From Minisyncoccota bacterium (GTDB taxonomy: Bacteria; Patescibacteriota; Microgenomatia; UBA1400; PJMF01): a DNA stretch of 57,536 nt. A model generated the notes under the pieces. That model ran no database searches. It saw only the letters and a list, made by a program, of their open reading frames with translations, and was not told the DNA's origin. A program made the translations under genes and the position numbers. Of this stretch, positions 23,957 to 34,022 are shown piece after piece (position 1 is the first letter of the stretch; every line of letters begins with the position of its first letter). The stretch spans positions 1 through 57,536 of the forward strand of contig PJMF01000013.1 of assembly GCA_003173865.1 (NCBI GenBank). Reading direction: 5' to 3'.

Positions 23957-26107
23957 TTACTTTTTTGCAGCTTTTTTCTTAGCCGTTTTCTTCACAGTTT
24001 TTGCAGCTCCGTATTTTTGTTCTCGCACCTTCTTGCGCTCTGCTCGCTCTTGTTTCATTTTTTCCCATTCTGCAGTTGTAATTGTCAAACCGGGTTGCGG
24101 TTTTGACCAACTTGCCCAATCACATTCTGGATAACGCGTACAGCTATAAAAATCTTTGCCATATCGTGTCGGCTTGATCACTACTTCCCCTTTTTGACAT
24201 AACGGGCACAGCGCACCTTCTACTTTGTTAACAATATTTTCGGTAAAATCACACTTTGGGAAACGGCTACAGCTTTTAAACTTGCCAAACTTTCCAGATC
24301 TGATCACGATCTCACCATGCTCAGTTGTGCCGCATTTAGGACATGGCTCGCCAGTTTTTTCGGTAGGAATTTGTGCGCGCTCGGCAGTATCGACAACAGA
24401 GCTCACTACTTTCTCAAGTGGAACATAAAACTGTTTCATCAAAAGACGCCAATCTTTTTCACCTCGCGAGACTGCGTCAAGATCATCTTCCATGTTTGCA
24501 GTAAACTTATAATCAACAATCTCGGTAAAGTACTTCACTAAGAAATCGTTCACGGCAATCCCAATCGGTGTTGGAAAAAACTTTTTTTCTTTTCGCTCAA
24601 CGTATCCACGATCTTCGATCACAGAAATAATTGATGCATACGTACTGGGCCGACCAATCCCCTCTTTTTCGAGTGTTTTAATTAGCGAGGCATCGTTATA
24701 ACGTGCCGGTGGTTGTGTAAATTTTTGTGCGCCATTACTTTCGACGAAGTAGACAGGTTGTTTCGCTTGCAAATCAGGCAACAAAACATCTCCTTGATTA
24801 GGGAAAAGTCTCATCCATCCATCAAATTTAAGAATTGATCCAGATGAGCGTAACAGTATCTTTGATTGAGCAACTGCTTCAACTGTAACCGTTGTTTGAT
24901 CATACACTGCTGCTTCCATCTGACTCGCAATAAAGCGCCGCCAGATCAAGTCATAGAGTTTGGCGTGCTGTTCAGTCAAGCGTTCAAATTTACTTGCCAA
25001 TTGCTTTCCTTCTAGATGAACATCCGTCGGACGAATTGCTTCATGGGCTTCTTGGGCATTTTTGGATTTATTGGCAAAAAATCTCGGTTGATTTGGTAAA
25101 TATGCTTTGCCAAACGTTTGATTGATAAAACCTCGTGCCATGTCCAGTGATTGAGACGATAAATTCATCGAGTCAGTACGATGATAGGTAATCACACCTT
25201 CTTCATACAGTTGCTGCGCAATGCGCATCGTATTTTTTGAGGTGTATCCAAAACGAGTTGCAGCTTGCTGTTGGAGCGTTGAAGTCGTAAAAGGTGGCAA
25301 ACTGACGCGACGACGCTCTTTTTTCTCAACTGCATCGACTACGTAAGAAGCTGCATCTAATTGTTCAATAATTGGTGTGACGTCAGCAGCTAACTTCGGG
25401 TTATATTCTTTTCCATTTATTTGGATTACGCGCGCTACAAACATCCCTTCAGGAATGTACTCGATTTTATTTTCTTTAAAGTATTGATCAATCTTTTTTG
25501 ATTTATCTAATTGATGTACATTGAGTAAAACATCCACTTCCCAATACTCTTCGGCAACAAATTTTTCTATCTCGCGTTCACGCTCGACGATCAACCTTAA
25601 TGCAACTGACTGGACGCGACCCGCTGATAATCCATAACGAATTTTTTTCCATAAGACTGGTGATACCGAGTATCCAACTAAACGATCCAGAACACGTCGA
25701 GCTTGCTGCGCATTCACCAAATCCATATTGAGCTGAAGAGGATGGGCAATGGCATCGAGAATAGCCGATTTAGTAATTTCATGAAATGTCGCGCGAACAA
25801 ACACATCATCTTTGCCACCTAACACTTCTTTCAAGTGCCATCCAATCGCCTCTCCTTCTCGGTCAGGGTCGGTGGCTAGAATAATCTGTTCCGCGCCCTT
25901 CGCTAAGGTCTTGAGTTCTTTTACCACTTTCGTTTTGTCTTTAGGAATCAAATACTCAGGCTCGAAGTCATGAGCAATATCCACTCCCATTTTTGATTTT
26001 GGCAAGTCACGAATATGACCGATCGAGGCGCGAACGATGTACCCACTCCCTAAATAGGTAGTAAGCTTTCGGGCTTTCGTTGGTGATTCAACCAAAACAA
26101 GTTTCAT
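23957..26107 (-). CDS. topA: DNA topoisomerase I
   Basis: 716-aa type IA topoisomerase that relaxes negative supercoils. The Toprim domain begins KLVLVESPTKARKL, with the acidic cluster ATDPDREGEAIGWH. The catalytic Tyr is in EGVITYHRTDS. Two C-terminal zinc ribbons are seen (CPKCGTTEHG...CSRFPKC and CPLCQKGEV...CTRYPEC), followed by a Lys/Ala-rich tail (KTVKKTAKKKAAKK). All in normal order; 33 nt after dprA. Confidence 0.97.
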   Translation of the reverse strand: MKLVLVESPTKARKLTTYLGSGYIVRASIGHIRDLPKSKMGVDIAHDFEPEYLIPKDKTKVVKELKTLAKGAEQIILATDPDREGEAIGWHLKEVLGGKDDVFVRATFHEITKSAILDAIAHPLQLNMDLVNAQQARRVLDRLVGYSVSPVLWKKIRYGLSAGRVQSVALRLIVEREREIEKFVAEEYWEVDVLLNVHQLDKSKKIDQYFKENKIEYIPEGMFVARVIQINGKEYNPKLAADVTPIIEQLDAASYVVDAVEKKERRRVSLPPFTTSTLQQQAATRFGYTSKNTMRIAQQLYEEGVITYHRTDSMNLSSQSLDMARGFINQTFGKAYLPNQPRFFANKSKNAQEAHEAIRPTDVHLEGKQLASKFERLTEQHAKLYDLIWRRFIASQMEAAVYDQTTVTVEAVAQSKILLRSSGSILKFDGWMRLFPNQGDVLLPDLQAKQPVYFVESNGAQKFTQPPARYNDASLIKTLEKEGIGRPSTYASIISVIEDRGYVERKEKKFFPTPIGIAVNDFLVKYFTEIVDYKFTANMEDDLDAVSRGEKDWRLLMKQFYVPLEKVVSSVVDTAERAQIPTEKTGEPCPKCGTTEHGEIVIRSGKFGKFKSCSRFPKCDFTENIVNKVEGALCPLCQKGEVVIKPTRYGKDFYSCTRYPECDWASWSKPQPGLTITTAEWEKMKQERAERKKVREQKYGAAKTVKKTAKKKAAKK

Positions 26108-26140
26108 ACACTGGGGATAATATCACATTATCCGTCCTTT

Positions 26141-27028
26141 CTAGAGTCCTAGCTCTTCTAAAATATCAGCTGCACTCCCCACAAACTCCGCTCCTTGATT
26201 GAGCAAATTGCGCGTCCCGTCGCTCACTTCACTCGTGATTGGCCCAGGCACAGCGCCCACAAATCGCCCTGCTTCGAGAGCACACTGCGCAGTAATTAAG
26301 CTACCACTTTTCGCAGCCGCTTCTACAACTACCGTAGCGAGACTCAAACCTGCCACAATCCTATTTCTAACGGGAAAGTTCCCCGCCAATGGCGGCACTT
26401 CAGGTAAAAACTCAGTCATTAAGGTATTGCCCGCCGCTAAAAACTCCTCCTTAAATTGAGCAGCCACCCGAGGAAAAAAATGATCGAAACCAAACCCAAG
26501 CACCCCCACTGAGTAGCCACCACACTTGACCGCAGTTTGGTGGGCAAACAAATCAACGCCGTACATAAATCCAGAAATAATCGTTGCGCCTGCAAACACC
26601 AGCTCCGTCGTTAATTTTTCTGTTGCTAACTTGCCATAGATACTTGGATGCCGAGTGCCTACAACTGCCACTGGCAACTCTGTCAACCTTTCTACGGGAC
26701 CTTTCACGAATAGTACCAACGGTGGATCGTATACTTGCCGAAGAAGCGGTGGATACTGCGTATCTACATCAGTTAAGACAGCAATCTTTCGCTCAGCTAA
26801 AAATTCCAGATAGCTCGCCGGCGAAAACTTGCGTTGAAATTTTGTTAACTCTGCTTGCTGTGGTTGAGTGAGACCAACTCGATCGTAGATCTGCTCTTTT
26901 CCGCTCCATAACAACTGCCAAGACAATTTTTGATCAGTTATTACTTTGCGTAGAGATCGAATTGTTTGTCTCCCGATCGTCGGGACAGAAATCAACGCAA
27001 CTAAAATGTGTCGTTCTTCTTGATTCAT
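26141..27028 (-). CDS. dprA: DNA processing protein DprA
   Basis: 295 aa. Binds incoming single-stranded DNA and loads RecA during natural transformation. A short N-terminal helical region (SAM-like) precedes the Rossmann core with VAVVGTRHPSIYGK, ISGFMYGVDLFAH, FLPEVPPLAGNFPVRNRI and SGSLITAQCALEAGR. The usual SGLARGID motif is replaced by SGFMYGVD. No C-terminal winged helix is present. Other competence genes are not in the window. Confidence 0.93.
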   Translation of the reverse strand: MNQEERHILVALISVPTIGRQTIRSLRKVITDQKLSWQLLWSGKEQIYDRVGLTQPQQAELTKFQRKFSPASYLEFLAERKIAVLTDVDTQYPPLLRQVYDPPLVLFVKGPVERLTELPVAVVGTRHPSIYGKLATEKLTTELVFAGATIISGFMYGVDLFAHQTAVKCGGYSVGVLGFGFDHFFPRVAAQFKEEFLAAGNTLMTEFLPEVPPLAGNFPVRNRIVAGLSLATVVVEAAAKSGSLITAQCALEAGRFVGAVPGPITSEVSDGTRNLLNQGAEFVGSAADILEELGL

Positions 27029-27070
27029 GAACGTACTTTATGATAGAAAAATGACAAAATCCGTAACAAA

Positions 27071-28879
27071 TTACGGTTTGGTCGTCCCAAGCATCCAATA
27101 CAGCAAAGTTTTCACGATTGGTCCACCATCTTTCGAACCTTCTTTATAGGGATTTTGATCATCACTCTCCACAAATATCGTAATCGTAATTCGTCTCGGA
27201 AAACCCGTGACTGCAACTTTACTCCGCCACTTTTGATAGAGTGTCTGTAAATCTGGAGTGAGCTGTGCACTCGAGCTTGCTTCATTTTTAAAATCTGGCA
27301 AACCAATAATTGAAGTAAAGACACCGTGCGTCTTGCGATATCCTTTTTCATTTGCTTCACCGAACTCGGCAGTGCCAGTTTTACATAAAATTGCCCCATC
27401 TTGAATATTTGCATCGATGTCTTGGTTTGGTTTAACGTGCAGTTCGTTGTACGGAAAAAATGGAAATGCCGTTCCACCTCGCGAGCATGCACCCAGCATC
27501 CCATCCAGTACTGTCTTCAAGTTTTCTTGTTTAATGTTTACGTCACGACAGTTGCGTTTATCAGTATGCACCACCGAAAGTTGACACAATGTCCCATTAT
27601 TAGAAATCGCCTGGGTCATTTGAGCGGCCTGCAACGGTGTGATTAATAAATCTCCTTGACCAATTCCATAGTGATATGTGTCACCCAAAAACCACTTTTC
27701 ATTTTTAACTCGCAACTTCCAATCTGGATCTGGCACGAGTCCAGGAATTTCACCTGGTAAATCAATGCCTGTTTTCGCGCCGAATCCCAACATATGGGCC
27801 ATTGTTGAGATGGCATTCGGGCCAGTCCACTCAGCCACTTTATAGAAAAAAATATCATTACTGCGCGCGATTGCCCGTACAATCCCAATCTGTCCCTCTA
27901 CTTTGCCATACTGCCGATAGTACCAATTTCCAAAAATATAATTGCCCAATTTAATCTTTCCTTCATCGAGTACTTGTGTCGATAAGTTGACTTTTTCCGA
28001 CTCTAAACCAGCCAGTGCAGTCACAATTTTAAAAATTGAACCAGGTGGGTAGTTGCCAGAAATTGCTCGATTAAAAAAAATATTTTGTGGGTCGGCAAAT
28101 AAATTTTGCACCACACTGCGGCGTTGTTGTTCCTTGTCTGCTTCCGGATATGTTTTACTCAGTACGTTCGGATCAAAACTCGGTGAACTCGTCAATGCGA
28201 GTACCTCACCTGTTTGACTATCGGTGACGATCAAGGCACCTCGCTGCGTGCCCATTGCCTGCTGCGCAACTTCCGAGAGATATGGATCAAGTGAAGTTGT
28301 GAGATCTTGCCCACTCATGGCGGCAGTTTCTTGAACAAGCCGTTGCTTCTGTCCCACTGCATTCACTTCATAAATTTGTTCACCATCTCGTCCGCGGAGT
28401 TGTTCATCATAGAGACTTTCTAGACCAGCTTTTCCAATTTGTTGATCGGAAGAGAGCGTTTCATCCCGCCTTAAATCAGCTGCCGTAACTCCACCCACGT
28501 AACCAAGCACATGAGCAAGTGCAGATGAATACGGATAAAATCGCTCTGCTGAAGTCTCGATTGATGCTGATTGAGTGGCCATGAGCTGTAGCCCTTCTTC
28601 TCGAGTAATTGGCGTCCGCGTTTTGGTCAAAAAATCAGGGCGATCAACTCGATAGTACTTTTCATTATTGAGTACAATAGGATCTCCGTATCGATCAAAA
28701 AACACACCTCTGTTGCCGTGAACAGTTAAACGATAAAAGCGATTTTGTTCTGCTTTTTTTAAAAATAAATCTCCCTGCATCACCTGCACATCAAACAGCC
28801 GAGTTGCTAAGACACAAAAAAGAATCAAAAATAAGATACTGACAAGCAAAAAACGCTGAGAAATAACTTTTTTATTCAC
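27071..28879 (-). CDS. mrdA: penicillin-binding protein 2 (rod-shape transpeptidase)
   Basis: 602 aa. One N-terminal transmembrane helix (FLLVSILFLILFCVLA), a dimerisation domain, then the transpeptidase with SxxK (PGSIFK), SxN (ARSND) and KTG (CKTGTAEFG). It cross-links peptidoglycan along the side wall. The start overlaps mreD by 8 nt. The gene order mreB-mreC-mreD-mrdA is the classic elongasome cluster. Confidence 0.95.
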   Translation of the reverse strand: MNKKVISQRFLLVSILFLILFCVLATRLFDVQVMQGDLFLKKAEQNRFYRLTVHGNRGVFFDRYGDPIVLNNEKYYRVDRPDFLTKTRTPITREEGLQLMATQSASIETSAERFYPYSSALAHVLGYVGGVTAADLRRDETLSSDQQIGKAGLESLYDEQLRGRDGEQIYEVNAVGQKQRLVQETAAMSGQDLTTSLDPYLSEVAQQAMGTQRGALIVTDSQTGEVLALTSSPSFDPNVLSKTYPEADKEQQRRSVVQNLFADPQNIFFNRAISGNYPPGSIFKIVTALAGLESEKVNLSTQVLDEGKIKLGNYIFGNWYYRQYGKVEGQIGIVRAIARSNDIFFYKVAEWTGPNAISTMAHMLGFGAKTGIDLPGEIPGLVPDPDWKLRVKNEKWFLGDTYHYGIGQGDLLITPLQAAQMTQAISNNGTLCQLSVVHTDKRNCRDVNIKQENLKTVLDGMLGACSRGGTAFPFFPYNELHVKPNQDIDANIQDGAILCKTGTAEFGEANEKGYRKTHGVFTSIIGLPDFKNEASSSAQLTPDLQTLYQKWRSKVAVTGFPRRITITIFVESDDQNPYKEGSKDGGPIVKTLLYWMLGTTKP

Positions 28880-29309
28880 GAGTGGTAAACCTTTTTGAAA
28901 TACTTAAAATGCCTTTTTTCCGACGAAACTGAAAGAAAAAACGCAAAAAGAGAAACACCAAAGCAAATGAAACTCCCACCGATACAATACTCCAACCTGT
29001 GAAAGGATAATGCAGAAGTAACCCAATTACTCCAATCACACCCACAATCCCCAGAAAAATTTGTTGTGACTCGGCTACCGTAATCAGCGCCACCAACAGC
29101 AATGCCACCACCCAAAAAGGCAACACATACACTACACTGATCGCTACAGTCATTAGTATGATCATGAATACTCTCGAGTAGTCCTCTAAAAGTAATAGTT
29201 GCAGTACAGCAAACAACACACTTAAAATAGGCAAACCAATTCCTCTCTCGATTGTTAAGAAAAATAAGAAAAAGAGAAAGTAAAAAAGATGAATAAAGAA
29301 ATTTTTCAT
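28872..29309 (-). CDS. mreD: MreD-like rod-shape membrane protein
   Basis: 145 aa, almost entirely hydrophobic, with about five predicted membrane segments and a basic C-terminal tail (FQFRRKKG). Sequence similarity to MreD is weak by eye; the call rests on size, topology and position between mreC (4-nt overlap) and mrdA (8-nt overlap). Confidence 0.75.
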   Translation of the reverse strand: MKNFFIHLFYFLFFLFFLTIERGIGLPILSVLFAVLQLLLLEDYSRVFMIILMTVAISVVYVLPFWVVALLLVALITVAESQQIFLGIVGVIGVIGLLLHYPFTGWSIVSVGVSFALVFLFLRFFFQFRRKKGILSISKRFTTRE

Positions 29310-30079
29310 TCTTTTACCTCAACAATATGACTTTCGTAAAAAGAAGCAACTTGAGTGATGATAGCTGTTTGCATTGATGAGTTCGCTTGCTTTTGCACTT
29401 CCTTGACTGTGCCAATAAACATGCCTTTTGGCACTCCAGGCTGACCTTCACTTGAAATTTTTTCTCCTGTTTTAATTTCTGTATCAGTGGGCAACTCTTT
29501 GAGGACGAGCTGTTTACCATCACCCACGATGACACCTGAAACTCCCGACTCAGTTTTGGCGAGGACAGGTTGAGAACTTGCTTGTTGTAAAAGAATCACT
29601 TCCGCTTGATGTGCAGATGTCTTGCCAACGCGACCAATAAATGTATCACCTAGTAAAATCAGATTCCCCTCGTTCACCCCATCTTCTTGACCCTTTCCAA
29701 TAAATGGTTGACCGTAAGAAACAATTGGTGCAATGATCACTTGATTGTTGAGGGATTGAAAAGAATCCTTTTTCTCGATGAGTGCTCTAAGCTCGGCATT
29801 TTCTGCTCTCAAGTTCGCTAACTCAGCAGATTCTGCTGCCGCTTGAGAGTACTTTAGCTCAAGATCACGAATGTATTGATACCCTAACATATTTTTTTTC
29901 ACTAAGTGATAGGGCATTAAAGTGATCTCAATCAGTTGTGTGGAAAAACCAAGGAGCGGCGAAAATAAGCGTTCTCCTATGCCTCGTACTGGAGTCATCA
30001 AACCTAAAAATTCTGTGATTCCAAATAGAAGAATCACGATTCCTTGAATGAGCAACTTTTTATTTAATGTATTAAACAT
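29306..30079 (-). CDS. mreC: rod shape-determining protein MreC
   Basis: 257 aa. N-terminal transmembrane helix (LLIQGIVILLFGITEFLG), a coiled coil (LKYSQAAAESAELANLRAEN), then the beta-rich domain with APIVSYGQPF and KTSAHQAEVILLQ. It links cytoplasmic MreB filaments to periplasmic PBP2. The start lies 16 nt inside the end of mreB. Confidence 0.92.
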   Translation of the reverse strand: MFNTLNKKLLIQGIVILLFGITEFLGLMTPVRGIGERLFSPLLGFSTQLIEITLMPYHLVKKNMLGYQYIRDLELKYSQAAAESAELANLRAENAELRALIEKKDSFQSLNNQVIIAPIVSYGQPFIGKGQEDGVNEGNLILLGDTFIGRVGKTSAHQAEVILLQQASSQPVLAKTESGVSGVIVGDGKQLVLKELPTDTEIKTGEKISSEGQPGVPKGMFIGTVKEVQKQANSSMQTAIITQVASFYESHIVEVKE

Positions 30080-31098
30080 AGACCAAAAATAACGTCATCC
30101 GATGCCGTAGAAGATAGCATGACTGGAGTCTGGAGTTGGTGTTCTAAAAACTCAGCAAGACCTTCTAGCATCGCGCCTCCGCCAGAAAGAAAAATGCCCG
30201 ATTCGAATGCTTCGGCAACGATCTGTGGTTGAACGTCCTGACAAAGCTCTTGAATTCCCGTGAGAATGTCTCTCGCTAAATCCATAAACTCTTCCTCACA
30301 TTTTTCAAATGAAACGGAGACTGTTGTCGGTAAACTGGTTAAGACATCTCTGCCCCTCACCACACTCTGTTTAAATTGATTCTGTTCGACTGCGACTCGA
30401 CCAATTTGTTTTTTGACTTTCTCGGCAGATTGCCAACTCACTTCGCAGTGATATCGTTTACGCAACACGCGTAAAACTGCCTTCGTAAAATCTTCCCCTC
30501 CAATTGGGAGTACTTTTTGCGCTACACGCTCGCCATGATTAAAAAAACAAATCTCAGTTGTCATGCCTCCAATCACGACGAGTGCCGAAACATTTGGCAT
30601 ACGTCGACGACTATTGAGATGCGCAAAAGCAACGCGATCTTCTGTCGTAAACACTACTTTTGCATATCCGAGTTGCCTCAATACCTTTCTAAGTGTTTCT
30701 TTTTCTGCTTGCGAAATAAATGACGACGTTGCGACATGGATATTCATTTGAAAAAACGGATACACAGACCCTTTATGTGGAAGGTACATCTGCAACAACG
30801 CAGTTAAAAAGTGCTGCATCGCCTCTTCATCAAGAATGCGTCCTCGCCGCACAGGTGTAGTAATCTTCACCGTCGGCGGAGTTTTTCCTTTCATTTCTTG
30901 CGCATTATTTCCAATCGCAATGACATTTCCAGTGATAGGATGAAAAGCAACCAGCGTTGGTTGATCAAATACTTTTTTCGAGTTGACCATTAAACGAGTG
31001 TTGCTCGAACCAAGGTCAAGCTGTACACGCGGAACATTTCGGTGATCAAAATGCACAGACTGCAACAAACGTGTAAACACATCGACAAAACGGTACAT
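30064..31098 (-). CDS. mreB: rod shape-determining protein MreB
   Basis: 344-aa actin-like ATPase from the ATG at 31096-31098. PRVQLDLGSSNTRL is the phosphate-1 motif, IGNNAQEMKGKTPP is the MreB hallmark region, and LSGGGAMLEGLAE is the adenosine motif. The second phosphate motif VVIGGMTTEI lacks the usual Asp (DIGGGTT becomes VIGGMTT), so ATPase activity may be altered. TATACT lies 6 nt before this ATG; a GTG two codons upstream is unlikely as the start. Confidence 0.92.
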   Translation of the reverse strand: MYRFVDVFTRLLQSVHFDHRNVPRVQLDLGSSNTRLMVNSKKVFDQPTLVAFHPITGNVIAIGNNAQEMKGKTPPTVKITTPVRRGRILDEEAMQHFLTALLQMYLPHKGSVYPFFQMNIHVATSSFISQAEKETLRKVLRQLGYAKVVFTTEDRVAFAHLNSRRRMPNVSALVVIGGMTTEICFFNHGERVAQKVLPIGGEDFTKAVLRVLRKRYHCEVSWQSAEKVKKQIGRVAVEQNQFKQSVVRGRDVLTSLPTTVSVSFEKCEEEFMDLARDILTGIQELCQDVQPQIVAEAFESGIFLSGGGAMLEGLAEFLEHQLQTPVMLSSTASDDVIFGLCLIH

Positions 31099-31110
31099 AC
31101 CCACAGTATA

Positions 31111-31692
31111 CTATTGAATTGAGTTCAACTCATCCGCAGCATCACGCCATCGCTGATCATTCATCAGCGTTTGTGCATGTTGTACTTTCGCTAAGATGTC
31201 TGGCTTCTGCGCATTTAACTGAAGAAGTTCATTCACTCTTTCGCGCATCATTTCTTCTTTCAACTCAAGTGCTTTTTCTAACATAATTTTTTCTAGATCT
31301 GGAATTAATTTTTCAAGAAAATCAATCATGTTATTTTGACGATCTTCTTCAGAGATATCTTGTCGATCACTAATTTTCTTAAACTCAACCAATTCTTCTT
31401 GCGTAATTAAAAGTTCGACATCATTTTCTAAAAAATCCTCCCAAATAACTTGCTGCAACTCATCAAGAAAACCTTCCTTCTCTTCATCTGTAGCATCTTG
31501 GACGCCCAGTAAATCGAAAATATTTTGATCTTCAAGACTTTGCGAAACAGTGTCACTTGCTGGGGCTGATGAAGTTGACGAAGCTGGAGGTTGCGTGGGC
31601 ATCGGTGCGGATGGTGTAGGTGCAGCAGATGCTGCTGGCGTTGGTGGACTGTAACTATCGACGTACGAATTGTTTTGATTTTGATCTGTCAT
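31111..31692 (-). CDS. Pro/Ala-rich acidic protein of unknown function (DUF5663-like)
   Basis: 193 aa. A disordered Pro/Ser/Ala N-terminus (residues about 15-50) is followed by an acidic helical region with FLDELQQVIWEDFLENDVEL, reminiscent of DUF5663 proteins common in Patescibacteria; this is from memory. A long helix rich in Glu/Lys follows. GGGAG precedes the ATG by about 5 nt, so this gene uses a normal ribosome binding site, unlike its leaderless neighbour. It lies 12 nt upstream of mreB on the same strand. Confidence 0.75.
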   Translation of the reverse strand: MTDQNQNNSYVDSYSPPTPAASAAPTPSAPMPTQPPASSTSSAPASDTVSQSLEDQNIFDLLGVQDATDEEKEGFLDELQQVIWEDFLENDVELLITQEELVEFKKISDRQDISEEDRQNNMIDFLEKLIPDLEKIMLEKALELKEEMMRERVNELLQLNAQKPDILAKVQHAQTLMNDQRWRDAADELNSIQ

Positions 31693-31758
31693 ACTGCTCC
31701 CAACTTTCTGTTAGGGATTTAGTGTAGCAAAGTTTGCTAGTACTTGAAAAGTATCATG

Positions 31759-31764
31759 TATAAT
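31759..31764 (+). promoter_or_regulatory. -10 box of the O-antigen ligase gene
   Basis: TATAAT ending 6 nt before the ATG at 31771. It lies inside the frame that would extend from upstream ATGs, which argues that 31771 is the true start. Confidence 0.6.
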
Positions 31765-31770
31765 TTCCCC

Positions 31771-34011
31771 ATGGGTGTTCACACTGATAAACCTGATTAC
31801 TGGCAACGAGCGATTATTTTTACTTTTCACCTGCTTTTTTTGACTGTGCCGCTCGTTTTCACTTGGGTAAATGAAGAACTTTTTGAGTTCAATAAAATTC
31901 TTTTAGTATATGCGTACACCGTCATTATTCTGGGACTCTGGTGCTGCCGAATGATTACCCAGCAACGGTTTTTTGTCCGTCGCAGTATTTTTGACTGGCC
32001 GATTCTCTTGTTTGTGATCTCGCAGGTGTTGTCAACGATTTTTTCAATTCATCCTCATACATCAATATTTGGCTACTACACACGCTTCAACGGTGGATTG
32101 CTTTCTGTCCTGAGTTACGTGAGTTTATTTTATGCATTTATTACCAATGTTCCCAAAAACCAGATAAAAAAACTGATCATCACTTTGTTTGCGGCTGCTT
32201 TACTTGTTTCACTTTACGCAATTCCAGAACATTTTGGTCACTCACCAAGTTGTTTATTAATTAATACATCCCAACATCGCGGCAGCGGGAATGTTTTTTC
32301 CAGTGAGTGGTTTAATACTGTATTTAATGACGCGTGTTGGATACAGGATGTTCAATCACGTGTGTTTGGCACTTTTGGCCAACCCAACTGGTTAGCCGCC
32401 TACGCAATTTTACTGATTCCGGTCGGTTTTGTCCTTTCCGGTCATGCGCTTGAGGAAAATGCCGAAAAACCCAGACTCAAAGATCTTTTGTTACGTGGCT
32501 TTTTTGGTTTCACAAGCATCTTGCTCTTCGAGACGCTTATTTTTACAAAATCACGATCGGGAATGCTCGGCTTTGCCACGGAATCTCTTTTCTTGATATG
32601 TGGCATCTTGTTTTTCTCCATTCGCCGAAAATCTCTACGATTGATCTCAATGACAACTTTTCTTTTTTCTATCGCAGTTATTTCGGCTTTTACCTTGACT
32701 GCACTGTATTTCGGCACTCCGTATACTCCCAGTGTAGGAGAAATTTTTCATAAGCCCGATCCAACACCAGTGGCAGTGACCTCTCCCTCAGCAACCGCTT
32801 CTCCAATGAACAGACTTGATATTGGCGGTACAGAATCGGCAGAGATTCGCCGCATAGTCTGGACTGGAGCTTTTAGAGTGTGGGAGCGATACCCAATCTT
32901 TGGTTCTGGAGTGGAAACTTTTGCGTATAGTTACTATAAAGATCGTCCAGTTGAACACAACCTCGTCTCGGAGTGGGATTTTCTTTATAATAAAGCGCAT
33001 AACGAGTTCCTTAACTATCTTGCTACTACGGGTATTGTGGGCTTCAGTACCTATGTGGTTATGCTCGGTTTTTTTATCGTGATGCCTGTGTGGATAAGTC
33101 GCAACGCAAGTAACCCATTTATTTCTCTTTCTATTTCAGCTAGCCTGATTGGTCTGAGTGTCTCAAATTTGCTTGGTTTTTCTACTGTCATGGTAAGTGC
33201 GTTATTCTTTCTTTATCCCGCCTTCGTAGTGGTACTGTATGGAAAAGAACACTTGATTGAGTTCAAAGGTGAAAACGCAGCTGAAAACGAAACCGATACA
33301 GGCCTGGCAATGATTGGCTTTGCCGTGGTTGGTATCGTGGTCGTGATACTGCTTTACTCTACTTTCTCGATGTGGACAGCCGACCACGACTATGCCTACG
33401 GTAAAGCGTTAATCCAAGCGGGCCAGCTCGTAAAAGGGGTTGAGAATTTACGCAAAGCTGCAGCAAAATCACCCAATGAAGGTTTATTTGATGAAGAGCT
33501 CGGGATTACGTATGCGCGGGTGGCTGTGGAAACTGCTAACGATGATGCAACGAGTGCAGCCCAGTTAGCGAATCAAGCCATCGAAGCATCTGATCAAATG
33601 ATGCAGCTGAATCCAGTTAATCTGAATTTCTACAAAAGTCGCGTCAAAGTGTTGATGAACTTGTCTCAGCTGCAACCACTTCTTTTATATAAAACAAAAG
33701 ATACTCTGAACCAAGCGATTGAGCTCTCACCGACTGATCCAAAGTTACGATACTTCTTAGGCCTCGTAGAACTTGGCTTAGACGATAAAACGGGAGGTGT
33801 AGAAAATCTGGAGAAATCGATCGAACTCAAACCAGACTATGAGCAACCTCGCTTGAGCCTGGCCCAAGAATTTGTTGCAGAACACCGCAACAAGCAAGCG
33901 ATTGAGCAATATCAATATATCTTGGACAAAATTGCCCCCAGTGATGAGACAGCCAAGAAAGCACTCGATATACTGCTTCACTCCCCTGTCCAGCCGCAGA
34001 AAAAGGTATAA
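31771..34011 (+). CDS. O-antigen ligase-like polytopic membrane protein with TPR domain
   Basis: 746 aa. About a dozen membrane helices form the N-terminal two thirds, with the Wzy_C/O-antigen ligase pattern around FGTFGQPNWLAAY and VERYPIFGSGVETF-like WERYPIFGSG...DRPVEHNLVSEWDF...KAHNEFLNYLATTG. After the last helix (VGIVVVILLYSTF), residues about 550-740 are TPR-type helical repeats (LFDEELGITYARVA, PKLRYFLGLVELG). Such proteins transfer or polymerise surface glycans, or glycosylate proteins. The gene begins at its -10 box (leaderless) and ends 11 nt before def. Confidence 0.88.
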   Translation: MGVHTDKPDYWQRAIIFTFHLLFLTVPLVFTWVNEELFEFNKILLVYAYTVIILGLWCCRMITQQRFFVRRSIFDWPILLFVISQVLSTIFSIHPHTSIFGYYTRFNGGLLSVLSYVSLFYAFITNVPKNQIKKLIITLFAAALLVSLYAIPEHFGHSPSCLLINTSQHRGSGNVFSSEWFNTVFNDACWIQDVQSRVFGTFGQPNWLAAYAILLIPVGFVLSGHALEENAEKPRLKDLLLRGFFGFTSILLFETLIFTKSRSGMLGFATESLFLICGILFFSIRRKSLRLISMTTFLFSIAVISAFTLTALYFGTPYTPSVGEIFHKPDPTPVAVTSPSATASPMNRLDIGGTESAEIRRIVWTGAFRVWERYPIFGSGVETFAYSYYKDRPVEHNLVSEWDFLYNKAHNEFLNYLATTGIVGFSTYVVMLGFFIVMPVWISRNASNPFISLSISASLIGLSVSNLLGFSTVMVSALFFLYPAFVVVLYGKEHLIEFKGENAAENETDTGLAMIGFAVVGIVVVILLYSTFSMWTADHDYAYGKALIQAGQLVKGVENLRKAAAKSPNEGLFDEELGITYARVAVETANDDATSAAQLANQAIEASDQMMQLNPVNLNFYKSRVKVLMNLSQLQPLLLYKTKDTLNQAIELSPTDPKLRYFLGLVELGLDDKTGGVENLEKSIELKPDYEQPRLSLAQEFVAEHRNKQAIEQYQYILDKIAPSDETAKKALDILLHSPVQPQKKV

Positions 34012-34022
34012 TAGCCTGCGAA

